The notes under the pieces were generated by a model. It did not search any database. It saw only the letters and a program-made list of their open reading frames with translations, and was not told the origin of the DNA. The position numbers were made by a program, and so were the translations under genes. From Argentina anserina (Eukaryota > Streptophyta > Magnoliopsida > Rosales > Rosaceae): a stretch of 64,000 nt of DNA. Where the stretch lies: assembly GCF_933775445.1 (NCBI RefSeq), contig NC_065876.1, positions 6,448,001 to 6,512,000 on the forward strand, read 5' to 3'. How positions within the stretch are numbered: the stretch's first letter is position 1; every line of letters starts with the position of its first letter. Below, piece after piece: positions 54,944 to 64,000 of this stretch.

Positions 54944-55415
54944 CAATGTTCTAAATATCCTGATATTAAGAAAACGATATGATAAGTTGCTTATCGGTCT
55001 ATTATATTGGTTAACCCGAAAAATTAATATATCGGTGTTTTATTTTATTTTATTTTTAAAACCACATTTTTTGAAAAATATTTTAAAGAAAATGAAAGTT
55101 TCGTCGATAGCATTCGATGACGAGAGAGTTTATGATGAATGATCACCTCCATTTTTATTAATTAATACTATTTATGTATTTTAATTTTCAAAACAATCAA
55201 ATATTTTTTATGAAGTTTATTTAGTACATTTACTTCTATAAGTTTAAATTTCTCAAGCTTATTTGGTATATTTTGATGTATATGTTTATAAATATATTAA
55301 ATTGAATTAAAAATTAGAAAAAAAAACGATAAATCTGATATAATCCGATATATCTACGTTATATCCTTATTTTACAAAACCGATACAATGCTGATAACCG
55401 CTATTTAGACCATTG
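54944..55415. mobile_element. hAT-like MITE, 472 bp
   Basis: Terminal inverted repeats CAATGTTCTAAATA (left) and CAATGGTCTAAATA (right, reverse complement) differ at one base. The 8-bp flanks CTCATAGG (54936-54943) and CTCATGGG (55416-55423) match 7 of 8, as for a hAT target-site duplication. The inside is AT-rich and non-coding. Confidence 0.7.
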
Positions 55416-55663
55416 CTCATGGGTGCATCTAGGCCACACATATATGTTGGACGGTTAATATTACTTTTATTTACTTAAAATGAGATTTTCAATTGTTACA
55501 TTTCTTTCCCAATATCTCGGTCATTCTCATCTCCGAATGCGAAAAAACTAAGCTAAAAACTAAGCATCAAGCCATCAAGTATTTAATATATAAATGCTGG
55601 AATAAGGGGTGAGACGTGGGGTGCTTCAGTTGGAAAAATCGGAGTTGGGTTGTGGTGCTTGGG

Positions 55664-55666
<3 letters not shown>

Positions 55667-55696
<30 letters not shown>
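55667..55696. repeat. (GA)15 microsatellite
   Basis: Fifteen uninterrupted GA dinucleotides inside the inverted-repeat element. Confidence 0.95.
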
Positions 55697-55700
<4 letters not shown>

Positions 55701-56523
55701 TGACGAGATCTTAAGAGAGATAAGATACCGCATTGAAAATATCATTTTAATTGAAGAAGGGTAATCATGGCCATCTAATCTAAATGGGCAGTTTAGATGC
55801 ACCATGAGGCAATATGAGGTGAAAGCTCATAAGGAGATGATCTGAGTCCGAGTAGTCTAGGCTAATTTTCACAAGGATACAAAATTTTCTTTTTATGAGG
55901 CTTGAATCCAGCATACAACCATCATCCACCACACAGTTCTCACAATCACACAACAATTCTTTGAAAAATAAGATATAAAATATGAATATATCAATGAACC
56001 GTTACAAAACATTTTAATTCGAGCATAGATGAAAAATTGAAATCCCCTAAATCTCTAATTAATGCATACCAGATAAATTCCAATTCAAGAATTTGGAGAA
56101 AGAAATAGAGTAATAGCCCAATATATACAACCATAGAGGAGACTAGGAGAAGACTCTGAAGTCTGAACTCGTAAGTGAGATTGTGAATAAGTTCTAGAAA
56201 GAAAAATCAGAAGATGTCTTTTAATTTCGCACTAAAAATTGAAAAAACAAACTCAGAAAATTGGAAGGCGCACATGTTGCATTCTTTTTAAACTCTAGTT
56301 TTCTCATTCCTTGTATGAGCTATTGGGCTAGATATATACCTAGAAATTTTAAGCCCAAAAATCACTATAGGCTACAGCCCAGGTCGCTCTTCACATAGGT
56401 CTGCCAGCTTCGAAGTGCGCTTCAAACTAATAATATGATATCTGAAAACAAGAAACATACATATCAAATTGTCATCCTTAATCAAACCCACCTCTACAAT
56501 CATCATATGTCTCTATATGGCAA

Positions 56524-57583
56524 GTGGCAGATCCATGAATTAGAGCTCGGGTGGGCTTGAAGGCAAAGCTGGGGATTGATCGGATAGATAAAGGTTTTAT
56601 GCGAATGAAAGTCAAATTGATAAGAGTCACGAAGAGAGAGTTTCCAAAATGAAGTCGGAGATAGATCGGAGTGAGCTATCTAATATGCCAGTTCCAACTT
56701 TATTTGTAGGATATTTCATCTATCTTCTTTGACTAAATCTCGTCTTTCTCATCCTTGTCCTGCCCTCCCTGGCTCCCTCAATGTCTTCACTTTCTTAAGC
56801 ACAGAGCATGGAATTGAATGTATTCACCAGCAAAACCCAAACTCAAAACTCACTAAAAAACCAAAAAGCAATTTTACCATAAATTGAGTCGTCTACGACC
56901 ACGGACCACCGTCTTTCTTTAGGCTCCGCTCATCTAGGTGTTTAAACTGGCGACGTTTCTAGGTATAAAGTCGGACTGGCCAAAGTCTTTTACTTTTGGG
57001 TGTAGGATATTCATAGAATGAGAAAAAATGAGAGTGGTGTTTTGGAGAAATGGGTACTAGGGAATATGGGTTTGGTTTGGGCGGTTGAGGATCATGGTTG
57101 AAGCCTTGAGATATTTGAGCATAAGAACACAAAAGATATATTAGAGTTAAGCTTCTTTTATTCATTAAATATCATGCAATGTTGTCAAAATTTGTAAAGT
57201 ATCTGGAAAATTGTTTCAAAAGATCAAAATTTTGAGGTGCGATGACAATTCAAATCGTGCTCACTATTCATACGCGACTGAAGGTAATGGTGAAAATATG
57301 AAAATGGATGACGAGACTATTTTGGGGTGAGAACAGAATGACAAGAAGAAAGGAAGCGAGATGATCTCATGAGAAGAAATAAAATATCTATATGAATAAA
57401 GTTGGAGAAATCCTGACCATCTATTAAAGTTGAATGACTCATATTTTCTTATGAGACAATATGAGGAGAGGGTTGCGAGAAGAGGATCCGAGTGATTTAT
57501 AATTATATATACCTAGTTTTTTTTTCGCCCAAATTTTTCAGTTGGGCTTGAGCCCTACCAGCTAAAGGCCTGGATCTGCCCTG
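56524..57583. mobile_element. Candidate element with degenerate inverted ends
   Basis: The left end GGCAGATCCATGAATTAGAG and the reverse complement of the right end, GGCAGATCCAGGCCTTTAGC, are similar and are followed by GGG(T/C)GGGCTT-like words. The interior near 57300-57495 resembles 55680-55850 of the neighbouring inverted-repeat element (ATGACxAG..., CAATATGAGG, GATCCGAGT). The open frame at 56959-57165 is not recognisable. Termini and family are uncertain. Confidence 0.35.
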
Positions 57584-57642
57584 CATACGGCCCAATGGCA
57601 TGGTTGGCCATCCAGTACGTTGTAGCATTGTACATTAGGGAT

Positions 57643-59386
57643 TTAGGGCACTTGTGCTTCACTACATAACATTGTGGATTTGTTATGGCCATGGATGTTG
57701 GATTGAGATGCTGGCCGGGGTTGGAGATTGGCTCCAACTATGTGGGCATGTGGCATGCATGACCGAGTAACAGAGTCTCTCTCCCCAGTCACCGAACTGT
57801 TGTTAGGCAGATTTCGACAAACAGGGCATGTCGGATTCTTTCTAAGCCAGGCGTCTATACAGTTTGCATGAAAGTAATGGTTTCATTCGGGAATGGTCAT
57901 TAGTGTCTCCTTCGCTTGATAATCACACAAACATATTGGACAAGTCTTGTAAATATCGGGCTTCGGACATGAGTCATATGACTTGAAGGTTTGACCGTCG
58001 AGTGCACCTGGCCCTTCAACAACCGGAAGCTGCATTTCTCCGGTGGCTATGGTGGATGGTTCGGTGATGGTGAGTTTGAGACGATGCCCATGACAGAAAC
58101 AACATACGAACAATACTTGCAATAGTATCATAAATCCCACGCCTACAACGAGGCCAATCTTCCCACCTTTTGATGAGACATCATCTGAATCTATAGAAAT
58201 TTCTTTGATAGCTTCATTATACGTACGTATTGTCATGGTTCAGGAGTACTCGAAACTAATAAAAGTTTAAAACAATATTTAGAATGTGACGTACGTACCG
58301 GTTTTACATGATAAGATTCGTACAGGTACCGAATCCCGGGACTGTTGCTGTTACCAGCTCCGGTTGACGAAGAAGACGATTACCCTCACAAAAGATACAG
58401 CCAGATTCGTTCCACGCCAACTCAACACCCATATCAAGATACTTCGGAGCCACGTACAGCTCTTGAAATCACAGAGCAGCTATAGTAGTCTGGCGGCATC
58501 ATTGTAGAAGTAGACACAGCAATGACCCTGACAGAATCATCGCCGAGGCAAGAGACGGGCGAAATGTCGTTTGGTTTTCTCTTAATGTTAGAGGAGCAGT
58601 TGAGGAAAGTGAACGCATCAAGTGCATCAAGACGGAGCGAGAAGGGTGAACCTGCAAGGCTAGCTGAAGTTATTTTCGAAGAAACGTTTGGTTAGGCATT
58701 TCTCAAGGTCGTTGATGAAGAGGGTTTGCTCCATGTAATTGATGGAATCGACGGAACCGGAGGATGGGAGAGTAATAATCGTTTGTTTTTTAGAGTTGCA
58801 GGAGAGGTCAAAGCCTGGAAATACAGAGCTTTGGGATTGGTTACGTAGGCGGAAGGGGAATATAATAGTAGGCTAAGAAGTACGGAAACTTGCATACACC
58901 CACGTTTTCCGCTTCCGAAGCGGAACCACTCCGGAAACGCGCCGAAGACGCCCGGAAACGTGCCGGAAACGCCCGGAAACGTGTTTCCAGAAAAATGAGT
59001 TTTGGAAACGCGGTGGAAACGCGAGTTTCTGAATTGGAAACGCGGTGGAAACGCGAGTTTCCGAAAAATAAAGGTTTTTTTATTTTTTTTATTTGAGATT
59101 TTGAGTTACTTAAACTAAAAATTTGTTATTATATTTATTTTTTGTATAATTTATATATATTTATATTTTTTTTATTTGACGTTTCCAAAACGTACCCGCT
59201 TCCTAAATTTTTTGAAAAACACGCTTCCGCGTTTCCAAACGTTTCGCTTCCACGTACCCGTATCCGATTCCGTGCAGCCTAGAGAGTAGGGTGCGGGTTG
59301 CTCGAGTTACATACAGATATAGGACAGGAGGCTACTGCTACGTGTGGAAGAAAGGAGAAGAATATGATGTAGAAGGTGAAGATCAT
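57643..59386 (-). pseudogene. ATL20/21-type RING-H2 ubiquitin-ligase pseudogene, split by a MITE
   Basis: Reading from 59386, the pieces of an ATL gene of the GUB_WAK class appear in order. First is a hydrophobic signal peptide (MIFTFYIIFFSFLPHVAVAS), then CPISVCNSS. An inserted element (58873-59282) follows, then IIFPFRLRNQ, PGFDLSCNSKKQTIITLPSS, FINDLEKCLTKR, a shifted segment with AFTFLNCSSNIKRKP, another shifted segment with LAWNESGCIFCE, and a Ser-rich end. Exon 2 (from about 58240) has the transmembrane segment IGLVVGVGFMILLQVLFVCC and a RING-H2 of form CPIC...[stop]xHYFHANC...CPVC, where a TGA at 57885-57883 replaces the third zinc ligand. At least three frameshifts, one nonsense codon and one insertion make it non-functional. 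Intact relatives are membrane-anchored E3 ligases. Confidence 0.85.
58873..59282. mobile_element. hAT-like MITE copy 1, 410 bp, inside the ATL pseudogene
   Basis: Ends read CTAAGAAGTACGGAAAC and, reverse-complemented, CTAGGCTGCACGGAATC. The flanks ATAGTAGG (58865-58872) and AGAGTAGG (59283-59290) match 7 of 8 bases. Removing the element and one flank restores a continuous frame across the pseudogene exon. The interior has GGAAACGCG-type repeats, including a direct duplication near 59000-59062, and an AT-rich core; there is no frame for a protein. Copy 2 lies inverted at 60760-61109. Confidence 0.82.
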
Positions 59387-59437
59387 GATGAAGATTTCCA
59401 AGAAAAGTGGCTATATGCCTATATCACCATTTACATG

Positions 59438-59441
<4 letters not shown>

Positions 59442-59468
<27 letters not shown>
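59442..59468. repeat. AT microsatellite
   Basis: A run of AT dinucleotides directly at the left end of the stem-loop MITE; a similar run lies at its right end (59867-59886). Confidence 0.9.
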
Positions 59469-59866
59469 GTCCCTATCCAGAGTGAAGGTTCACTCTGAAG
59501 TTTCAGAGTGAAGTTCTAATTTTGGCACACTTTTCGGTCAAATTTTTTCACCATAAGTGATTCAATATTTAGATATGCTATTCAAGATCATCTCTATAAA
59601 GTTTCATCCAATTTGACAATGATTTGAGCTTTCAAAATTGAGATTTACACGAACGGTTCACGTTCAACAATTTTAATTCATTCATTGATTTAATCTAATT
59701 TCAATACCTTAACGATGTCCGAATTAGATGAAATTTTGTAGAGATGATCTTGAATAGCATACCTAAATATGGAATCGCTTATACTGAAAAAATTTGACCG
59801 AAAAGTGTGCCAAAATTAGAACTTCACTCTGAAACTTCAGAGTGAACCTTCACTCTGGATATGGAC
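59469..59866. mobile_element. Fold-back MITE with long inverted arms and TA flanks
   Basis: Arms of about 150 bp are near-perfect inverted repeats: GTCCCTATCCAGAGTGAAGG at the left, and GTCCATATCCAGAGTGAAGG as the reverse complement of the right end. Both continue through CACACTTTTCGGTCAAATTT and GCTATTCAAGATCATCTCTA. It is flanked by TA within AT runs, which fits a TA-inserting (Tc1/Stowaway-like) element, although the flank is ambiguous in an AT array. No coding capacity. Confidence 0.75.
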
Positions 59867-59886
59867 TATATATATATATATATATG

Positions 59887-60483
59887 CGGGCGGTTAAAGC
59901 TAGACTATAGTGTACGTATTTGTACGTACCAAGACAAATAATTTGGTACCTTGAATTGTGACCAGCTAAAATTGCATGACGTCCTGTGATGATATATATT
60001 TGAATACCTTTTTACATACCCCATGGTATCATACACCTTGATATATTAATTCACCAGTTATGGTAAAAGATTACAAGAAACAATAGTGCATGGATTGGAG
60101 AATGACCATAAAAGTGCATCAAAATAATCGATGATGAAGAACGAGGTGAGAAATTTCTCAAACCGAATCTTTTGTACATGATTCTCTTCGGGACCAATAT
60201 ATTAAGTTATGTCATTTTGTTATTATAGAATATTACTGAATAGTACCAACTAACATTTGAACTAATAAAAAATTTATTAGGACATAAGCCCGGACTTAAA
60301 AATGAGTTAACCTAAAACTGATTAATTGATACTGAAATGTCCAAATTACCATTGGAGGTGATCAAAATATAAAGTTGTTCATTACATTATGAGCTTTTAT
60401 TTAAGTACCATATTACTTCTCCTTCTTTTTTCTTTAGAAATTTAGAAATTTTGAATTTTGGTCACCAAAAACTATAGTAACAA
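59887..60483. other. AT-rich sequence without recognisable feature
   Basis: Between the fold-back MITE and the tandem repeat array I see no gene or repeat. Confidence 0.4.
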
Positions 60484-60751
60484 CTAATTTCCCAGTCAAT
60501 AGTAGCAGTTAAATTTATAGTTCACAATAGCAGATATATATTCACAGCCGACAATAACACATTTCAAGTCGGCAGTAGCATCTAGCTTCATACTCAACGA
60601 TAGCAGGTGGCTTCCAATTCGATAGTAGCAACTAGTTTCATAGTCGACAGTAGCAGATAGTCTCACAGTCAATAGTAACACATTTCTAGTCGGCAGTAGC
60701 AGTTAGTGTTTCAATTAACAGTAGCATGTAGCTTCTTAGCCGACAGTAGCA
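60484..60751. repeat. Degenerate tandem repeat, unit about 28-30 bp
   Basis: About nine units of form CAGTAGCAGxTAGxTTCATAG follow each other with substitutions and small indels; words AGTAGCA, TTCATAGTCGACAGTAGCAG and CACATTTC...AGTCGGCAGTAGCA recur. It ends next to the left target duplication of the second MITE copy. Confidence 0.8.
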
Positions 60752-60759
60752 GGTACACA

Positions 60760-61109
60760 CTAGGCTGCACGGAATCAGATACGGGTACGTGGAAGCGAAA
60801 CGTTTGGAAACGCGGAAGCGTGTTTTTCAAAAAATTTAGGAAGCGGGTATGTTTTGAAAACGTCGAAATAAAAAAAATATAAATATATATAAATTATACA
60901 AAAAAAATAAATATAATAACAAATTTTTAGTTTAAGTAACTCAAAATCTCAAATAAAAAAAACATAAAAAACCTTTATTTTTTAGAAACTCGCGTTTCCA
61001 CCGCGTTTCCAAAACTCATTTTTCTAGAAACACGTTTCCGAGCGTTTCCGGAGTGGTTCCGCTTCAGAAGCGGGAAACGTGGGTGTATGCAAGTTTCCGT
61101 GCTTCCTAG
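60760..61109. mobile_element. hAT-like MITE copy 2, 350 bp
   Basis: Inverted relative of the element at 58873-59282. Ends CTAGGCTGCACGGAATC and, reverse-complemented, CTAGGAAGCACGGAAAC form an imperfect TIR. A perfect 8-bp duplication GGTACACA flanks it (60752-60759 and 61110-61117), the hAT hallmark. It lacks the internal GGAAACGCG duplication of copy 1. Confidence 0.88.
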
Positions 61110-61117
61110 GGTACACA

Positions 61118-62218
61118 TATGAATGTGACATGTGGTAGTGAGAATGCATTTTGAATTCTTTAAAATGTGATGGGCTAAAGAGGGGCAAAAAAAGTAAAAT
61201 ATCATATGACATGTGACAGTTTGTCATTATGTTGTTTTTATTTGTAATTTTTAGTCTTAATTTGCTCTACCAAATTAAGAAGTAAGTTTTTTTGTGAACT
61301 AAAATGTTATTTGACACTTATTAGTAATTTGTTATTGTTGTTACGCATAATTCTCATTGTACATTTCTATAGTACCAACTATATATGAGCAAATGATTAG
61401 AATCACATCCAGCAGTGTTGGAACAGCTCCCAAAATCCAACCACTTCACCTACTTCATTGCCTCCAACTGTTTCTCATACCTATATTGAAACAAAATGGT
61501 TTAATGTTCTTTCATCGATTGGTTATTCCTCTCCGTTTGTATCTCTTTTTCCAATTTTGGTCTTGATTACAAGATTGAATGGCCTCTAGACTCTCGATTC
61601 AATTATTTTCCACAAGAATGCTGCTGAGCCGGGTATGTAAGCGGGAGGAACTAAAAAGAAGACCTTTTGGTTTCTGCACCGTCTGGAAACTATTATAATA
61701 ATGACAAAACTATAAGGAATCCTGGGCTTAAACATCTTCTGTGGGTTTCGTTGTACTTGGAATAGCTCTATGCCGAGTTGGTTGTGTCATGGAATTGACA
61801 ATGATGTAAACCCTTCAGTTTAATGAATGAAGTATCTTGATCGTTATAAAGCCCTCAATCATGCTCTTGCTAGTGACATAGATTGTATATACTCTCTAGA
61901 TTAAGTCAAATTCTACGTTCATGAAAAACTAAAAGTGCTCTTATGACTCTGGTTCTAGTGAAAGCGATGAAAGTCTAGTTGTGCTCCAGTTTTTGGGTAA
62001 AGGTTATACGGGCGACGTTATTAAATATAACATTCGGGACATAAAAACCTTTGGTAATCTCGTCCTTAGTTGCCGAATCTAATGGAGGTTTCAATCCGAC
62101 GATCAACCGTAATTTGAAGGTAAAACGAGAGGATGGGAACTACTACAATGACTATTGTTGGTTGCGATCTCTAAGCGGGATTTTCAGTCATATATCCCCC
62201 GAAGAACGAGTGTTAAGC
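61118..62218. other. Unrecognised, probably transposon-derived sequence
   Basis: Short open frames (for example 61357-61566 and 62051-62233) without recognisable motifs. It might be decayed retroelement coding sequence, but I cannot show this. Confidence 0.3.
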
Positions 62219-63000
62219 GTGTTGGAAACATAGTGAATTTCACTATTTTCTTATAAACCAATTTAATTAAATGAATTAAGTGGACGCACTTAAGATCTGT
62301 GAAGATAATATGAGCTTGTGTTCTTCGGTGTAAGAGCTACAAAATAATATATTTATCTGTTTAAATTGGTTATGGTGTGAATAATAAATTGTCACCTAAA
62401 ACATGAAAACGATTTGAACTCCGGAATGTATAACGACTGAACAACTTTGAATTTATAAAATTAAATTATGTAACGTCAGGTTTAATGAGATTGAATTATA
62501 TAACCGTCGAATTCATTGTGTAACAGTCGTAATGTATGAAATGAAATTCATTGAGGTAACGGTTGTAACGGTCGTAACGTTTGAAAATTCATTACGTAAC
62601 CGCTGTAACTTATGATAAGAAATTCAATTCTGAATTCATGAGAATTCATTTAGTGATCAGATTTCCTCTCTATAAATAGCGACATTTTCATTCATTCAGA
62701 AATAGCCGAATAACCGAAAATATGAAATTTGATTTAGAATCATAACTTAAGATCCCAAACACTACTATTTCCTCTCTCTAAAGTTTGTGCTTTGCTTTAT
62801 TGTTGTGGTAATAGAAAATGTTCATTCTAGTTCGCTGATATTCTTGTAGTAGTGCAGCTTCAAAGATTTGCAAGTTGTTGTATCTTGGGAGACTAGTGTC
62901 ATTTAGTCCTTACATCAGTAGAGACAGCGTATTTGTCTTAAGAGCAGTGTGTGGTACACACGACTTGACTTTCCATTTCTCCCCCTTTTATTCAAAAGTG
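62219..63000 (+). other. Promoter-like stretch, candidate solo LTR
   Basis: Starts with TGTTGGAAACATAG and contains clustered TAACGGT/CGTAACG words at about 62460-62605, then a TATA-like word in CTCTATAAATAGCG near 62668-62681. The order is like the U3-R part of a plant LTR. No second LTR, primer-binding site or polyprotein is visible, so this is weak. Confidence 0.25.
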
Positions 63001-63305
63001 GTTGAGTTATCACTTTCAATTTTCTTAATTATTTATTTTTTTTAAAAAAATTGTTTTATCTTTGTCTCAAGTTTGTGTCTCGAGTTTGTTCCAAGTTCTA
63101 TGTCCAATGTCCTATTCCAATTGCATAGGTGTTGCATGTCTTACCAATTCGCATAGGTCATTGAGTTCTATGTACCCCGTGAGGTACCAATATTTTTAAT
63201 TATGTATTTATTATCGCATAATCATTTTCTAATTTATATTTATTTTAAAATTTAATTTATTATTTATATTTGTAATATCACCCCATTCTTAACAAAGCGA
63301 GCGAA

Positions 63306-63401
63306 GAATCGGTCTTTGTTTCTTTCTTCCTTCTTCTCCTTCTATCTTCTTTTGAATCGGTCTTTGTTTCTTTCTTCCTTCTTCTCCTTCTATCTTCTTT
63401 T
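63306..63401. repeat. Perfect 48-bp tandem duplication
   Basis: A 48-bp pyrimidine-rich unit starting GAATCGGTCTTTG occurs at 63306-63353 and again, identical, at 63354-63401. Perfect identity suggests a recent event. Confidence 0.92.
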
Positions 63402-64000
63402 TTTCTACAAGCAAGCGTGTACATGCATGTACGTATAAATTAATTTCATTTTCAGCTACAAATAAAATAACATGTAAATGATGGATTGTCGGAACACTAG
63501 TGATAAAAAAACATTCAGTACGTCAAGTCAGTCATACTTACAATGCAAGTTGAATCATGCATGACCCCAATTGACCCGTGTAGAAAGACTCGATCGCGAG
63601 CTAAAGCTAAACTCAAGCTAAGACGTACGTAGATGTTGGTGTACGTTATTAATTCTGATACCACAGTTTGCATGGTAGCTTTCCTTTATTTATGTATGTT
63701 AACTCGATCGGATTTCTAAACCCAGCTCTGACGTTTTCAATGGAGAGTGATACTTGACTAGGTCAATGACTCAATATAATCACTTTCAATCGAATTCGTG
63801 CTTCAGGGTAGCTAGAGAGAGGTACGTGGATGCCCCAAACACCGGACTAAACCATGAACCACGTAAACGCTCTACCAAATGGAATTTAGTTTTATTAATC
63901 GAGTACGTGCTTAGGGTCATTTGACTAATTGAAAGTTAGGTTTAGGGACTAAACCATGAACCACGTAAACATGTATATATTTTCTTAAGTATTCGAACAT
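63402..64000. other. Right-edge spacer with a short direct repeat
   Basis: No gene is visible. GACTAAACCATGAACCACGT and the next four bases occur at 63845-63868 and 63947-63970. Confidence 0.5.

Larger units (their letters stand above)
54880..55865. mobile_element. Inverted-repeat element split by a nested hAT-like MITE
   Basis: The left arm (about 54888-54943, resuming at 55424) and the right arm (about 55780-55865) are inverted relatives. Both contain CTCATATTGCCTCAT followed by a TGCATCTA word, and an outer ACTCGGA word. The left arm is interrupted by the element at 54944-55415. No transposase frame is present and the exact termini are uncertain. A (GA)15 tract at 55667-55696 lies inside. 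Confidence 0.5.

Noticed and set aside
60484..60751. CRISPR-like array
   Set aside because: The units are diverged tandem repeats without unique spacers, in a plant nuclear context.

Overview
This is a plant nuclear window, almost certainly from a eudicot. Protein-coding genes have up to 16 small exons with GT-AG introns, intergenic DNA is AT-rich, and there are short TIR elements and a degenerate LINE-like copy. Two products are chloroplast or phragmoplast proteins found only in plants (NdhS, DRP1). A Rosaceae-like genome would fit, but that is an impression and not something I could test. I rebuilt gene models by hand from splice sites and checked that every exon chain keeps frame.

Layout. 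0-10 kb: exon 1 of a lipase-like gene cut by the left edge, a complete tandem paralogue (1283-3135), then a 16-exon dynamin-related DRP1E-like gene (4712-9292), all on the minus strand. 10-14 kb: a decayed or divergent DA1-related peptidase fragment and a 1.2-kb inverted-terminus element. 14.7-17.6 kb: UDP-glucose 4-epimerase (minus). 17.6-22.4 kb: gene-poor, with a LINE-like remnant. 22.5-24.9 kb: an organellar RluA-type pseudouridine synthase (plus). 25.8-29.9 kb: a conserved plastid-type protein with PPR-like, zinc-ribbon-like, membrane and coiled-coil parts (minus). 30.5-33.3 kb: a UIEF-like mRNA export adaptor. 34.7-37.1 kb: organellar nucleoside diphosphate kinase. 37-42 kb: gene-free. 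42.4-44.1 kb: a PH-domain protein. 45.5-50.2 kb: a 1,212-residue repeat-rich protein. 51.3-52.1 kb: NdhS (plus). 53.2-54.6 kb: a 74-residue KGD4/MRPS36-family protein. 54.8-64 kb: a transposon-rich tail holding several short TIR elements and an ATL-type RING-H2 pseudogene, one of whose exons is split by one of these elements.

How the genes relate. They are unrelated housekeeping and organelle genes rather than a pathway cluster. The order lipase - UGE - UIEF - NDPK - PH - NdhS matches, from memory, two duplicated Arabidopsis chromosome 4 segments (around At4g10955-At4g11010 and At4g23890-At4g23920), so this is mainly a conserved ancestral block. I see no CRISPR array, phage, tRNA or rRNA gene. 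The most notable points are the multiply broken ATL pseudogene with its datable element insertion, the DA1-related fragment with an altered HExxH motif, the two in-frame repeat families in the 1,212-residue protein, and the nested short TIR elements.
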